Of a stretch of 43,890 nt of DNA, positions 8,571-16,963 are shown piece after piece; within the stretch, counting starts at the first letter, position 1; each line of letters begins with the position of its first letter. The notes below the pieces were generated by a model that saw only the letters and a list, made by a program, of their open reading frames with translations, was not told where the DNA came from and did not search any database. Made by a program: the position numbers and the translations under genes. The DNA is from Aliishimia sp963922415. GTDB taxonomy: Bacteria > Pseudomonadota > Alphaproteobacteria > Rhodobacterales > Rhodobacteraceae. The stretch lies in assembly GCA_963922415.1 (NCBI GenBank), contig CAWUIP010000015.1, forward strand, positions 1 to 43,890, written 5' to 3'.

Positions 8571-8993
8571 ATGCCTCTCTACGAGCATGTGATGATCGCC
8601 CGTCAGGACCTGTCGAACACGCAGGCCGAGGGGCTCATCGAACATTTTGGCACAGTGCTGTCTGATAATGGCGGCGCAATCGTCGAGTCCGAATACTGGG
8701 GCGTCAAGACGATGGCCTATAAGATCAACAAGAACCGCAAAGGGCACTATGCGTTTTTGAAATCCGACGCCCCTGCCCCAGCCGTTCAGGAAATGGAACG
8801 CCTGATGCGTCTGCATGAAGACGTGATGCGTGTGTTGACCATTAAAGTCGACGCCCACGCGGAAGGACCTTCCGTGCAAATGCAAAAACGCGATGACCGC
8901 GACCGTGGCGACCGCCGCGACCGTGGGGATCGCGGTGACCGTGGCGATCGTGGCGGTGACCGTGGCGAACGTCGCGAACGTCGGGAGGGCTAA
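8571..8993 (+). CDS. rpsF: 30S ribosomal protein bS6
   Basis: This 140-residue protein begins MPLYEHVMIARQDLS and carries the conserved GRG-like WGVKTMAYKINKNRKGHY region of S6, which binds the central domain of 16S rRNA with S18. The core ends near residue 105. The remaining tail is a charged low-complexity stretch of Arg, Asp and Gly encoded by near-repeats of a gaccgtggcgatcg-type unit (about 8895-8985). I chose the ATG at 8571 from family alignment; its ribosome site is weak. rpsR follows after 3 bases. Confidence 0.97.
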   Translation: MPLYEHVMIARQDLSNTQAEGLIEHFGTVLSDNGGAIVESEYWGVKTMAYKINKNRKGHYAFLKSDAPAPAVQEMERLMRLHEDVMRVLTIKVDAHAEGPSVQMQKRDDRDRGDRRDRGDRGDRGDRGGDRGERRERREG

Positions 8994-8996
8994 GTC

Positions 8997-9224
8997 ATGG
9001 CTGCAAAACCATTTTTCCGCCGCCGCAAGGTCTGCCCGTTTTCGGGCGAGAACGCGCCCAAGATCGACTACAAAGACACACGTCTGCTGCAGCGCTACAT
9101 CTCCGAGCGCGGCAAGATCGTGCCGTCGCGCATCACTGCCGTTTCGGCCAAAAAGCAACGGGAACTGGCCCGCGCCATCAAACGCGCCCGCTTTCTTGCC
9201 CTGTTGCCCTACGCTGTGAAGTAA
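8997..9224 (+). CDS. rpsR: 30S ribosomal protein bS18
   Basis: This 75-residue basic protein has the S18 signature IDYKDTRLLQRYISERGKI and ends in RARFLALLPYAVK. It pairs with S6 on the 30S platform. It is translated 3 bases after rpsF and 12 bases before rplI, the standard operon order. Confidence 0.98.
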   Translation: MAAKPFFRRRKVCPFSGENAPKIDYKDTRLLQRYISERGKIVPSRITAVSAKKQRELARAIKRARFLALLPYAVK

Positions 9225-9236
9225 GGAGGGTTAGAC

Positions 9237-9875
9237 ATGCAAGTTATCCTTCTGGAACGCGTGGCGAAACTGGGTCAGATGGGCGATGTGGTCGACGTGA
9301 AGCCCGGCTATGCGCGCAACTTCCTGCTGCCACAAGGCAAAGCGCTGAGCGCCTCTGAGTCCAACATTGCAAGCTTTGAGGCGCAAAAAGCGCAGCTTGA
9401 AGCGCGCAACTTGGAGACCAAGTCCGAAGCCGAAGATCTTGGCGGGCGCTTGGATGGCGAACAGTTCATCATCATCCGCCAAGCGTCGGACGCGGGCAGC
9501 CTTTACGGCTCTGTCACGCCACGCGACGCGGCAGAGGCTGCGACCGAAGCAGGCTTCAGCGTCGACAAAAAGCAAGTGATCATCACACAGCCGATCAAAG
9601 AACTGGGTCTGCATGCCGTTAGCGTACGCCTGCACCCAGAGGTTTCGGTTGAGATCAAGCTGAACGTGGCCCGCTCGGAAGAAGAAGCCGAGTTGCAAGC
9701 CGCCGGTAAGTCGATCCAAGAACTGGCCGCTGAAGAAGAAGCCGCCGCAGAGTTCGAGATCCAAGAACTCTTCGACGATATTGGCAGCGCTGCGTCGGAT
9801 GATGACGACGGTGATGCGCCGCGCCCAACGGCTGGCGACGAAGGCGGGACCAACGAGGAACAGCCTGCGTCGTAA
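9237..9875 (+). CDS. rplI: 50S ribosomal protein bL9
   Basis: This 212-residue protein starts MQVILLERVAKLGQMGDVV and contains the L9 signature GYARNFLLPQGKA. The two RNA-binding domains fill the first 150 or so residues. The C-terminal 60 residues are an acidic Glu/Ala/Asp-rich extension, longer than in E. coli L9 but common in this bacterial group. It is the last gene of the rpsF-rpsR-rplI operon and is followed by a strong terminator. Confidence 0.98.
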   Translation: MQVILLERVAKLGQMGDVVDVKPGYARNFLLPQGKALSASESNIASFEAQKAQLEARNLETKSEAEDLGGRLDGEQFIIIRQASDAGSLYGSVTPRDAAEAATEAGFSVDKKQVIITQPIKELGLHAVSVRLHPEVSVEIKLNVARSEEEAELQAAGKSIQELAAEEEAAAEFEIQELFDDIGSAASDDDDGDAPRPTAGDEGGTNEEQPAS

Positions 9876-9898
9876 GCAGACGCATTGGCAAAATAGAA

Positions 9899-9936
9899 AA
9901 CACCCGCGGTGCCCCTTGGCCCGCGGGTGTTTTTTT
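9899..9936. terminator. Terminator between rplI and aquaporin gene
   Basis: Eleven-base exact arms (9899-9909 and 9921-9931) are followed by five further Ts on the plus strand. The A-rich left flank gives a T-rich tail on the minus strand, so the element can serve both converging genes. Confidence 0.9.
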
Positions 9937-9939
9937 GGC

Positions 9940-10650
9940 CTAGACGGATAGGTCGCCTTCGTCTGGGCCAGCATCAATCACGGTCCAAATCAAGGCCCCC
10001 AAAGCCGCACCAACAAGCGGTGCCACCCAGAAGACCCATAGCTGCGCCAAAGCGGGGCCCTCGGCAAAAAGCGCCACGCCTGTGGACCGCGCGGGGTTTA
10101 CGGATGTGTTCGAAATTGGGATCGAAACGAGGTGGATCAGGGTCAACGCCAAGCCAATTGCGATGGGCGCAAAGGCGCCATCTGCCCGCGGGCTTGTCAC
10201 GCCCAAGATAACGATCAAGAAAATCGCGGTCAGCGCGACCTCGGCCACAAGAACCGAGACAAGACCAAAACCACCCGGCGAGGCCTCGCCAAAGCCATTG
10301 GTTGCAAACCCGCCTGTGCCTGCAAAGCCGGCTTGACCGGACAAGATCAGCCACAAAAGCAGCCCTGCAAGCACCGCACCTATGACCTGGGCAATCCAGT
10401 AGACCACAAGATCAGCGGCCCGAAACCGGCCTGCCAATGTCAAACCCAGAGTGACCGCTGGGTTGAAGTGCCCACCGGAAATCGGCCCGACCGCATAGGC
10501 CATCGCAAGCACAGTCAAACCAAAGGCGAAACTGACGCCAAGCCAACCGATGCCCACATCCGCCGCGCCCGCCGCAAAAATGGCGCTGCCGCACCCGCCA
10601 AAGACCAGAACAAACGTACCCAAGGCCTCTGCCAATGGTTTTTGAAACAT
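9940..10650 (-). CDS. aqpZ: Aquaporin Z-like water channel
   Basis: This 236-residue MIP-family protein has six membrane helices and the two half-helix NPA motifs, HFNPAVT and SVNPARS. The His before the second NPA (LTLIHLVSIPISNTSVNPARS region) and its Arg match the water-selective AqpZ filter rather than the glycerol type, which has a Gly and a longer loop. The start at 10650 has AAGGAG upstream. It probably moves water during osmotic shifts. Confidence 0.9.
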   Translation of the reverse strand: MFQKPLAEALGTFVLVFGGCGSAIFAAGAADVGIGWLGVSFAFGLTVLAMAYAVGPISGGHFNPAVTLGLTLAGRFRAADLVVYWIAQVIGAVLAGLLLWLILSGQAGFAGTGGFATNGFGEASPGGFGLVSVLVAEVALTAIFLIVILGVTSPRADGAFAPIAIGLALTLIHLVSIPISNTSVNPARSTGVALFAEGPALAQLWVFWVAPLVGAALGALIWTVIDAGPDEGDLSV

Positions 10651-10754
10651 CTTAACACTCCTTCACCTGTTGCAACGAAGGTAGCAACGAAGCCGGACGC
10701 AGCTGCAGGGGAAAAACACCACGCGTGACCCCGTGACATTGAGCATGCGCACAT

Positions 10755-10784
10755 GAAAAAACCGCGCCCTGGCAGAGCGCGGTT
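10755..10784 (-). terminator. Rho-independent terminator after tig
   Basis: AACCGCGC (10760-10767) pairs exactly with GCGCGGTT (10777-10784) around a 9-base loop. On the minus strand the stem is followed by a run of six Ts. It lies about 30 bases after the tig stop. A short T-run also exists on the plus strand. Confidence 0.85.
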
Positions 10785-10814
10785 TTCTTGGGAAAAGAAC
10801 GTGAGCCGAAAGGC

Positions 10815-12149
10815 TTACTCTTCTTCGAGCGCTTCGACTGCTTTCTGCAGATCATCTTTCGAGACAGATTTCTCGGCAACGTTTGCGTTCTCAAAGATGT
10901 GATCAACCACTTTATCTTCGAAAAGCGGCGCGCGGATTTGTTGTTGCATCTGCGCGTTTTGCTGAACGAATTCAAAGAACTGACGGGCTTGATCGCCGTA
11001 CTGGCGGGCTTGCGCCATGATCGCTTGGCTCATTTCGGCATCCGTCACTTCAACTTCAGCTTTTTGGCCAAGCTCTGCCAGCAACAGCCCCAGCCGCACG
11101 CGGCGTTCGGCGAGCGTGTTGTGCTCTTCGGTGGGCTCGATCTCAGACGGATCTTTCTGTTCTTCCGCGTCAGGATTCTCTTCGGCCCAAAGCTGCTGAG
11201 CGATCTGCTTGGCTTCCGCTTCGACAAGCGATGGCGGCAGATCGAACACAACGGTTTTGTCGAGCTCGTCCAGCAGTGTCCGCTTCATCACAGCGCGCGC
11301 AGCACCTGCATATTCTGCTTCCAGACGCTCTGTGATTTGCGCCTTGAGCGCAGCCAAGTCTTCGACGCCAAACTTTTGGGCCATCTCGTCGTTGATTTCG
11401 GCGGCGACCGGCATTTTCACGTCTTTGATTGTGCAGGTGAAGACGGCCTCTTTGCCCGCAAGATGCTCTGCCTGGTACGCTTCAGGGAACGTGACGGTCA
11501 CGTCTTTCTCTTCCCCCGCGACCACACCGACAAGCTGTTCTTCAAAACCTGGGATAAACGAGTTGGACCCCAGAACCAGCGGGTAGTCTTCCGCCGCGCC
11601 GCCTTCAAAGGCTTCGCCGTCGACCTTGCCCAAGAAATCGAGAACGACTTGGTCGCCGTCTTCGGCTGCCGCGCCTTCGTCGCGTGCGTCAAAGTTTTGC
11701 GCGGTTTCCGCCAATTGGCCCAAGGCCTCGTCAACGGCCGCATCATCGGCGGCAACCACCAGCCGTTCCAACGCGATTGCGGACATGTCAAACTCGGGGA
11801 TTGGGGGCAGCGCCTCGTATGTCATTTCGACATTGACGTCGTCGCCCTCTTTCCAATCTTCGTTGGTCATCTTGACAGCGGGCTGCAGCGCGGGGCGGTC
11901 ACCGCTGTCCTCAAAATGCTGGGACATGGCGCCGTCGATGCTTTCTTGCATGACCTCGCCCATGAGCCGCTGGCCAAACTGCTTTTTCAACAGCGGCAAA
12001 GGTACCTTGCCCTTGCGGAAGCCCTTCATTTCAATATCGGGCTGCGCCTCTGTCAGCTTTTGGGTGACTTTCTCTTCCAACTCGGCGGCGGTCACCGTGA
12101 TGGAATATCCCCGCTTGAGCCCCTCGTTGAGCGTCTCGGTGACTTGCAT
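10815..12149 (-). CDS. tig: Trigger factor chaperone / peptidyl-prolyl isomerase
   Basis: This 444-residue protein binds near the ribosome exit tunnel and shields nascent chains. The ribosome-docking signature GFRKGKVP lies at residues 43-50, an FKBP-like domain at about 150-245, and a helical C-terminal chaperone domain with an acidic end follows. I chose the ATG at 12149 (MQVTETLNEGLKRGYSI) because AAAGG stands 7 bases upstream and family proteins start there. An in-frame ATG 15 bases earlier is possible. A GC-rich hairpin lies in its leader. Confidence 0.96.
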   Translation of the reverse strand: MQVTETLNEGLKRGYSITVTAAELEEKVTQKLTEAQPDIEMKGFRKGKVPLPLLKKQFGQRLMGEVMQESIDGAMSQHFEDSGDRPALQPAVKMTNEDWKEGDDVNVEMTYEALPPIPEFDMSAIALERLVVAADDAAVDEALGQLAETAQNFDARDEGAAAEDGDQVVLDFLGKVDGEAFEGGAAEDYPLVLGSNSFIPGFEEQLVGVVAGEEKDVTVTFPEAYQAEHLAGKEAVFTCTIKDVKMPVAAEINDEMAQKFGVEDLAALKAQITERLEAEYAGAARAVMKRTLLDELDKTVVFDLPPSLVEAEAKQIAQQLWAEENPDAEEQKDPSEIEPTEEHNTLAERRVRLGLLLAELGQKAEVEVTDAEMSQAIMAQARQYGDQARQFFEFVQQNAQMQQQIRAPLFEDKVVDHIFENANVAEKSVSKDDLQKAVEALEEE

Positions 12150-12809
12150 CTTTGCGCCTTTCATAACAATCGGGCCGCCCGCAAGGGGCGGCCGTCCAAA
12201 TTTGCGTCTTACTAGTTGCAGCCCTCGAAGGGTTCAAGGCGAAATTCCGCCATTACGCCTACAGGGCGTCGACAAAGTGCTGCGTGATACACCACCTTGA
12301 ACAAGGCCGTTGTGGTGCGACCTGCTTTGGCGCCGTCATTCACGGAGTGCTGCACGTGCAGAACTTTGGCTGCACACTGGCTGACGCCCCACCATCACAG
12401 TTTTGACTGCCGTCAAAGGATCGCCACTCAAAATCCGCACCGCCGTCTCGTACTGGCACAGCACACCAAGAACATACCGGCGTTCGCAATTACCCATCAT
12501 CTGGCGCGCTTCTCGGAAGTCTGAAGATCTGCTGTTCTGGTTTGCACAATCGAACACCGTCTGCCGGACTCACACAGGCGTTCCAGCCCACAGGTGAGGT
12601 TCCAAGATCTGAAACTTTTTGCAAAATCGTGCGGGCGGTGACCCAAATCACAGCGCGCCTCGGTAACGCTTTGTTAAGGTGCCTATCACATCCTGCAGGC
12701 GTCCTGGGGCGTCGACTGGATGGGGTGAATGACAGAGGCTGCAGGTCAGGTATTCCACACTTGGCCGCTCTGCCTGAAACCCGCACAGTGACTAGAGTGA
12801 GGTAAAAGG
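12150..12809. other. Gene-poor region upstream of tig
   Basis: About 660 bases contain no gene I can support. They include the tig leader and promoter and the promoter of the 25-codon ORF that starts at 12810. A minus-strand open frame at 12336-12557 (73 codons, GTG start, no clear ribosome site) has partly coding-like codon use (CERRYVLGVLCQYETAVRIL) and could be a small or decayed gene. Confidence 0.5.
12173..12193 (-). promoter_or_regulatory. GC-rich stem-loop in the tig leader
   Basis: GGCCGCCC (12173-12180) pairs exactly with GGGCGGCC (12186-12193) around 5 bases. It lies 24 bases upstream of the chosen tig start codon. It has no T-run on the minus strand, so it is more likely a leader hairpin affecting stability or translation than a terminator. 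Confidence 0.4.
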
Positions 12810-12887
12810 ATGTCTACAATGCATTTCGCAATTTTTGCGACCAGTTGGGCGATTGTTGCCCTGATTGCTGGCGTAGCTTTTGTTTGA
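12810..12887 (+). CDS. 25-residue membrane micropeptide
   Basis: ATG at 12810, preceded by GAGG with 7-base spacing, opens a 25-codon frame: an 11-residue start (MSTMHFAIFAT), then a single hydrophobic segment (SWAIVALIAGVAFV) and a TGA. A strong terminator starts 6 bases after the stop. Ribosome site, membrane helix and dedicated terminator together argue for a real small gene, or a small RNA that encodes a peptide. Function is unknown. It could be a small subunit or regulator of a membrane complex. Confidence 0.55.
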   Translation: MSTMHFAIFATSWAIVALIAGVAFV

Positions 12888-12893
12888 TTATTA

Positions 12894-12934
12894 GGGCGTC
12901 CGCTGCTGCCAGCGCGGGCGCCCGTTTTGGTTTT
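12894..12934 (+). terminator. Terminator after the micro-ORF
   Basis: GGGCGTCCGC (12894-12903) pairs with GCGGGCGCCC (12914-12923) with one G-U wobble, followed by GTTTTGGTTTT. It is oriented for the plus strand and directly follows the 25-codon ORF. Confidence 0.75.
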
Positions 12935-12946
12935 GCGTCTCTCCCG

Positions 12947-13207
12947 TTACGGCGTCGATCCTGACGGCGTTGGGGAGTTTGCGCCTTGCGGGCCTCCGGT
13001 TGGCGGCGCAGGCGCCTTTCGGCGAACCGCTGCAATTGCCGCCATGAGCAAAAACGGAAGCATAACAACCTCTGCAAGCAGGTTTTGACCTTCGGTCGTG
13101 AGCGGCTGCACCCACACGAATACGACCAAGAGTGTTGCGATGGCCCCTAAAATCACCCAAATGAAACCAACTTTGAATTTTGCGATCGCTGCTGATGCAA
13201 ATCCCAT
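12947..13207 (-). CDS. Hypothetical two-TM protein
   Basis: This 86-residue protein has two hydrophobic segments (about 10-33 and 44-61) and a short proline-rich C-terminal tail. GGAGGAG stands just before the ATG at 13207. It begins 14 bases after the stop of the larger hypothetical gene on the same strand, so the pair is probably an operon. I do not recognise the family. Confidence 0.7.
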   Translation of the reverse strand: MGFASAAIAKFKVGFIWVILGAIATLLVVFVWVQPLTTEGQNLLAEVVMLPFLLMAAIAAVRRKAPAPPTGGPQGANSPTPSGSTP

Positions 13208-13221
13208 GGTCTTCTCCTCCC

Positions 13222-14133
13222 CTATTTGTTCGGCAGAATGCTGGCCAAGACACCCAGCGCGTTCGGCCCGTGATGATCGGCCCAGTTCCTTAGGCTAAGC
13301 CGCGCGGACTCGACTGTACCGGGCGCGCCCCAGTTGGGCGGGCCAGCTTGAATGTGACGTGTCCAGCGCCGAATGGCGTCATCCGCCTGCTCTGGCGAGC
13401 GCACATAGCTTAAATCATGGACCAAAATTGGCTGGTCCGAGGCCCCTACCGCATGAGCCGGGTTCCACGCGATCAAGAATGGCCCGCGGCTTTCTCCAAT
13501 TGCGCCGGGCTTTGCCACGTTCGCCTCGTCAATTCGGCGCTGCGCCAGGGCGAGCCCATAGCGTGCAACAGCAATGTCACATGTGACCGAGCGCGATACG
13601 GAGTTCGCAACATTCGCATCTTCCGTCGTTTGCATCGGCCAAACGGTCACAATCTGCTGTGATTTGGGAATGTTTGGGAGCTCGCTTACATGGCTGATCT
13701 TGGTGAGGAAGCTGTCACAGATCATCAAATGTCGGTCCATGGTCGTCGCGGTCGCGCGCCCTGGAAACGCCAAAATGCCATAGGCCAGGTAGCCTTCCGG
13801 TGGAAACTGCGCCTCCGCCCCAAAGATGCGCGATGCCCGCGCCAAAACGCGCGGTGGCGTCGGTGACGGTGCGCCGGCTGTCGGGGGCGGCGCAAGGGCC
13901 GTTGCAGGCGGCACTGGCCGAAGGGATTCCATAGCCTCCGAAGCTATTTCCGCCTCTAGGCCGGCCTCTGGCCGCGGGGCGGCTACGCTTTCAGAATATT
14001 CCACGTCCGGCGCGAGTGTTGAAAGTTCGTCAGAAAAAGCTCGGACAGGACGCTCGGCGTATCCGACGAAAAGCACAGCTGCCAGCACGACAATCGCCCC
14101 CCCAGCCAAGCCAAAAATCAAAATTTTCTTCAT
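13222..14133 (-). CDS. Hypothetical membrane-anchored protein
   Basis: This 303-residue protein has an N-terminal membrane anchor (residues 4-25), a proline/alanine-rich linker (about 50-95) and a C-terminal domain of about 200 residues that should lie in the periplasm. The domain includes RIFGAEAQFPPEGYLAYGIL and two Cys residues (MICDSF, TCDIAVARYG) that might form a disulfide. AAAGG precedes the ATG at 14133. It is followed by the two-TM gene. No function can be assigned; roles in envelope or gene-local stress response would be guesses. Confidence 0.75.
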   Translation of the reverse strand: MKKILIFGLAGGAIVVLAAVLFVGYAERPVRAFSDELSTLAPDVEYSESVAAPRPEAGLEAEIASEAMESLRPVPPATALAPPPTAGAPSPTPPRVLARASRIFGAEAQFPPEGYLAYGILAFPGRATATTMDRHLMICDSFLTKISHVSELPNIPKSQQIVTVWPMQTTEDANVANSVSRSVTCDIAVARYGLALAQRRIDEANVAKPGAIGESRGPFLIAWNPAHAVGASDQPILVHDLSYVRSPEQADDAIRRWTRHIQAGPPNWGAPGTVESARLSLRNWADHHGPNALGVLASILPNK

Positions 14134-14439
14134 AAATTTGCCTTTAAGTCATAATGGTACGGGCAACTCTACCATAGGTTAACAATTCTGCCTATGAGAA
14201 GTTCGATTTAGACGAGAACCCACTGATGCGCGCCCAGCAAAGCACGGATTTCCACAGCTTTCTGTGCTGAAAGACATAATGCCCCGTTGCACCCTTTGGC
14301 CGGCCTCGCCATGATGCATTAACTTTTCGGCTTGAAACTGGCAGGGCGGAACCACAGGTAAACTCTCCGTAAACCGGAGATGGCTAAGGGTTGCCTTGAA
14401 TAGGGACCTCGCTGTCTTGCCAAATTATAAGGATAGAGC
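14134..14439. other. Divergent promoter region upstream of lon
   Basis: These 306 bases hold no gene. They must carry promoters for lon (plus) and the hypothetical pair (minus). A small hairpin TCTCCG/CGGAGA lies at 14364-14380 and a CTTGAA box at 14395-14400. The latter resembles the -35 of heat-shock promoters, but no -10 at the right spacing is convincing. Confidence 0.5.
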
Positions 14440-16848
14440 ATGCAAGAGCCGCTAAACGCTTCGTACCCGGTGCTGCCGCTGCGCGATATTGTGGTGTTTC
14501 CCCACATGATCGTGCCGCTTTTTGTCGGCCGCGAGAAATCCGTTAAGGCATTGGAAGAGGTTATGGCAGACGACAAGCAGATCCTGCTGTCGAGCCAGAT
14601 TGACCCATCCGATGACGATCCCGCCGTAGATGGGATCTACAAAGCTGGCGTGCTGGCCAATGTGCTACAGCTTTTGAAGCTGCCCGACGGCACGGTCAAA
14701 GTGCTGGTCGAAGGCATCGCACGGGTCCGCATCACCGACTTCATTGAAAACGATGTGTTCTTCGAAGCCCGCGCGCAGTATCTGACTGAAATGCCTGGCG
14801 ATATGGCCACGACAGAGGCGCTGTTGCGGTCGGTGGCAGACGAGTTTGAACGCTACGCCAAGGTCAAAAAGAATATCCCGGAAGAGGCGTTGGCGACAGT
14901 CGCTGAGACGTCCGAACCGGCCAAACTGGCCGACCTTGTCGCGGGGCACCTGGGCATTGAAGTCGACCAGAAGCAGGACCTACTGGAAACGCTGAGCGTG
15001 AGCGAGCGTTTGGAAAAAGTCTATGGCCTGATGCAGGGCGAGTTGTCCGTGCTGCAGGTCGAGAAAAAGATCAAAACCCGCGTCAAGTCGCAGATGGAGC
15101 GCACCCAGCGCGAATACTATCTGAATGAGCAAATGAAGGCCATTCAGAAGGAATTGGGCGACGGCGAAGACGGCTCTAACGAGATCGCGGAGCTGGAGGA
15201 CAAGATTGGCGAGACCAAGTTCTCTAAAGAAGCGCGCGAAAAGGCGGAAGCTGAGCTTAAGAAGCTGAAGAACATGTCGCCCATGAGCGCCGAGGCGACC
15301 GTGGTGCGCAATTACCTGGACTGGATGCTGTCCATCCCATGGGGCGTAAAATCCCGCGTTAAGAAAGACTTGGGCCGCGCTCAAAAAGTACTGGATGATG
15401 ATCACTATGGCCTTGAGAAGGTCAAAGAGCGCATCGTTGAGTATTTGGCCGTCCAACAACGTTCCTCCAAGCTGAAAGGCCCAATCCTGTGCCTTGTTGG
15501 CCCTCCGGGCGTCGGGAAAACCTCTCTGGGTAAGTCGGTCGCAAAGGCGACGGGGCGGGAGTTTATCCGCATTTCCTTGGGCGGCGTGCGGGATGAGAGC
15601 GAGATCCGCGGCCACCGTCGGACCTATATCGGCTCCATGCCTGGCAAGATCATCCAGGCGTTAAAAAAGGCGAAGACCACGAACCCGCTGATCCTGCTCG
15701 ATGAGATCGACAAGATGGGTCAGGATTTCCGGGGCGATCCGTCGTCGGCGATGCTGGAGGTTTTGGACCCAGAGCAAAACAGCACGTTCATGGATCACTA
15801 CCTTGAGGTCGAATATGACCTGTCGAATGTGATGTTCCTGACCACGTCGAACTCCTACAACATGCCGGGGCCCCTTCTGGACCGGATGGAGATCATCCCG
15901 CTGGCGGGCTACACCGAGGACGAGAAAACCGAGATCGCCAAACAGCACTTGATCCCCAAGCAGATCAAAAACCATGGGCTGAAAGCCAAGGAGTTTGAAC
16001 TGACGGATGAAGCGCTTGGCGAGATGATCCGCACTTACACGCGCGAGGCGGGTGTGCGGAATCTGGAGCGTGAGATCGCCAAGGTGGCGCGGAAGTCGCT
16101 TACCAAGATCATCAAGAAAGAGGCGGAAACCGTTGAAGTTACGCCAGAAAACCTTGATGACTTCTTGGGTGTGAAGAAGTTCCGCTATGGGCTCGCGGAG
16201 GCCGAGGATCAGGTTGGTGTCGTCACGGGCCTGGCTTGGACATCCGTGGGCGGTGACCTTTTGCACATTGAGGCGCTGAAACTGCCTGGCAAAGGCCGTA
16301 TGAAGACCACCGGTAAACTGGGCGATGTGATGAAGGAATCCATTGACGCAGCGTCGTCCTACGTACGCTCCATTGCGCCAGAGATCGGGGTGAAACCGCC
16401 GAAGTTTGACAGCCTCGACATCCACGTGCACGTCCCTGACGGGGCGACGCCCAAGGACGGTCCGTCGGCGGGTCTGGCGATGGTGACATCGATTGTCTCG
16501 GTCCTGACGGGCATTCCGGTGCGCAAAGACATCGCCATGACGGGCGAGGTTTCCTTGCGCGGCAATGCGATGCCCATCGGTGGTTTGAAAGAGAAACTGC
16601 TGGCGGCGCTGCGCGGCGGCATCACGACGGTTCTGATCCCGGAAGAGAATGAAAAGGATCTGGCTGAAATCCCTGACAACGTGAAAGACGGGCTGACGAT
16701 CATCCCCGTGTCGCACGTATCGGAGGTGCTCAAGCAAGCCCTGATCGAAACGCCGGAAGCGATCGAATGGGATGAGGCCGCCGAAGAGGCCGCGGCGGCC
16801 GCGGCGGCCGCCGCCAAAGACTCGGGCGTCGGTGCCACTGCGCATTAA
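14440..16848 (+). CDS. lon: ATP-dependent protease La
   Basis: This 802-residue protein has normal Lon length and forms a hexameric ring that unfolds and degrades damaged or regulatory proteins. The substrate-binding N domain comes first (YPVLPLRDIVVFPHMIVPLFVGR), followed by the AAA+ module with Walker A GPPGVGKTS and Walker B ILLDEIDKM. The C-terminal protease domain has Ser676 in KDGPSAGLA and Lys719 in GLKEK, forming the catalytic dyad. The end is an alanine-rich tail (about 780-792). It is a single-gene unit with its own terminator. Confidence 0.98.
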   Translation: MQEPLNASYPVLPLRDIVVFPHMIVPLFVGREKSVKALEEVMADDKQILLSSQIDPSDDDPAVDGIYKAGVLANVLQLLKLPDGTVKVLVEGIARVRITDFIENDVFFEARAQYLTEMPGDMATTEALLRSVADEFERYAKVKKNIPEEALATVAETSEPAKLADLVAGHLGIEVDQKQDLLETLSVSERLEKVYGLMQGELSVLQVEKKIKTRVKSQMERTQREYYLNEQMKAIQKELGDGEDGSNEIAELEDKIGETKFSKEAREKAEAELKKLKNMSPMSAEATVVRNYLDWMLSIPWGVKSRVKKDLGRAQKVLDDDHYGLEKVKERIVEYLAVQQRSSKLKGPILCLVGPPGVGKTSLGKSVAKATGREFIRISLGGVRDESEIRGHRRTYIGSMPGKIIQALKKAKTTNPLILLDEIDKMGQDFRGDPSSAMLEVLDPEQNSTFMDHYLEVEYDLSNVMFLTTSNSYNMPGPLLDRMEIIPLAGYTEDEKTEIAKQHLIPKQIKNHGLKAKEFELTDEALGEMIRTYTREAGVRNLEREIAKVARKSLTKIIKKEAETVEVTPENLDDFLGVKKFRYGLAEAEDQVGVVTGLAWTSVGGDLLHIEALKLPGKGRMKTTGKLGDVMKESIDAASSYVRSIAPEIGVKPPKFDSLDIHVHVPDGATPKDGPSAGLAMVTSIVSVLTGIPVRKDIAMTGEVSLRGNAMPIGGLKEKLLAALRGGITTVLIPEENEKDLAEIPDNVKDGLTIIPVSHVSEVLKQALIETPEAIEWDEAAEEAAAAAAAAAKDSGVGATAH

Positions 16849-16867
16849 TCCGCTTAAAAATCAGATC

Positions 16868-16907
16868 AAACGCCTCGCGACCTAGGGTTGTGGGGCGTTT
16901 TCGTTTT
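16868..16907 (+). terminator. Terminator after lon
   Basis: AAACGCC (16868-16874) pairs with GGCGTTT (16894-16900), with partial pairing inside, followed by TCGTTTT. It starts 20 bases after the lon stop. Confidence 0.7.
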
Positions 16908-16963
16908 GCGGCGACTCGGGCGCGTTGTTAAGCTTTTGGCCATAACAACAGGGCTCGTTTGCG

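Noticed and set aside
8895..8985. Short DNA repeats at the end of rpsF as a CRISPR-like or mobile repeat
   Set aside because: They are in frame, encode an Arg/Asp/Gly tail and have no spacers.
10788..12215. Plus-strand 475-codon open frame opposite tig
   Set aside because: It is a high-GC shadow of the trigger factor gene; the tig protein explains the region fully.
12160..12260. Possible tRNA upstream of tig
   Set aside because: A TTCCGCCA end and a GGTTCAAGG stretch caught the eye, but no cloverleaf with matching acceptor, anticodon and T stems can be drawn.
12336..12557. Minus-strand 73-codon open frame
   Set aside because: Part of it has coding-like codons, but it has a GTG start without a ribosome site and no known family. 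I mention it only in the gap description.
12810..12887. Micro-ORF as a CydX-type oxidase subunit
   Set aside because: Length and helix fit, but the sequence lacks the CydX pattern and no cyd genes are nearby.
14395..14430. Heat-shock sigma-32 promoter for lon
   Set aside because: A CTTGAA box is present, but I see no convincing -10 element at the expected spacing.
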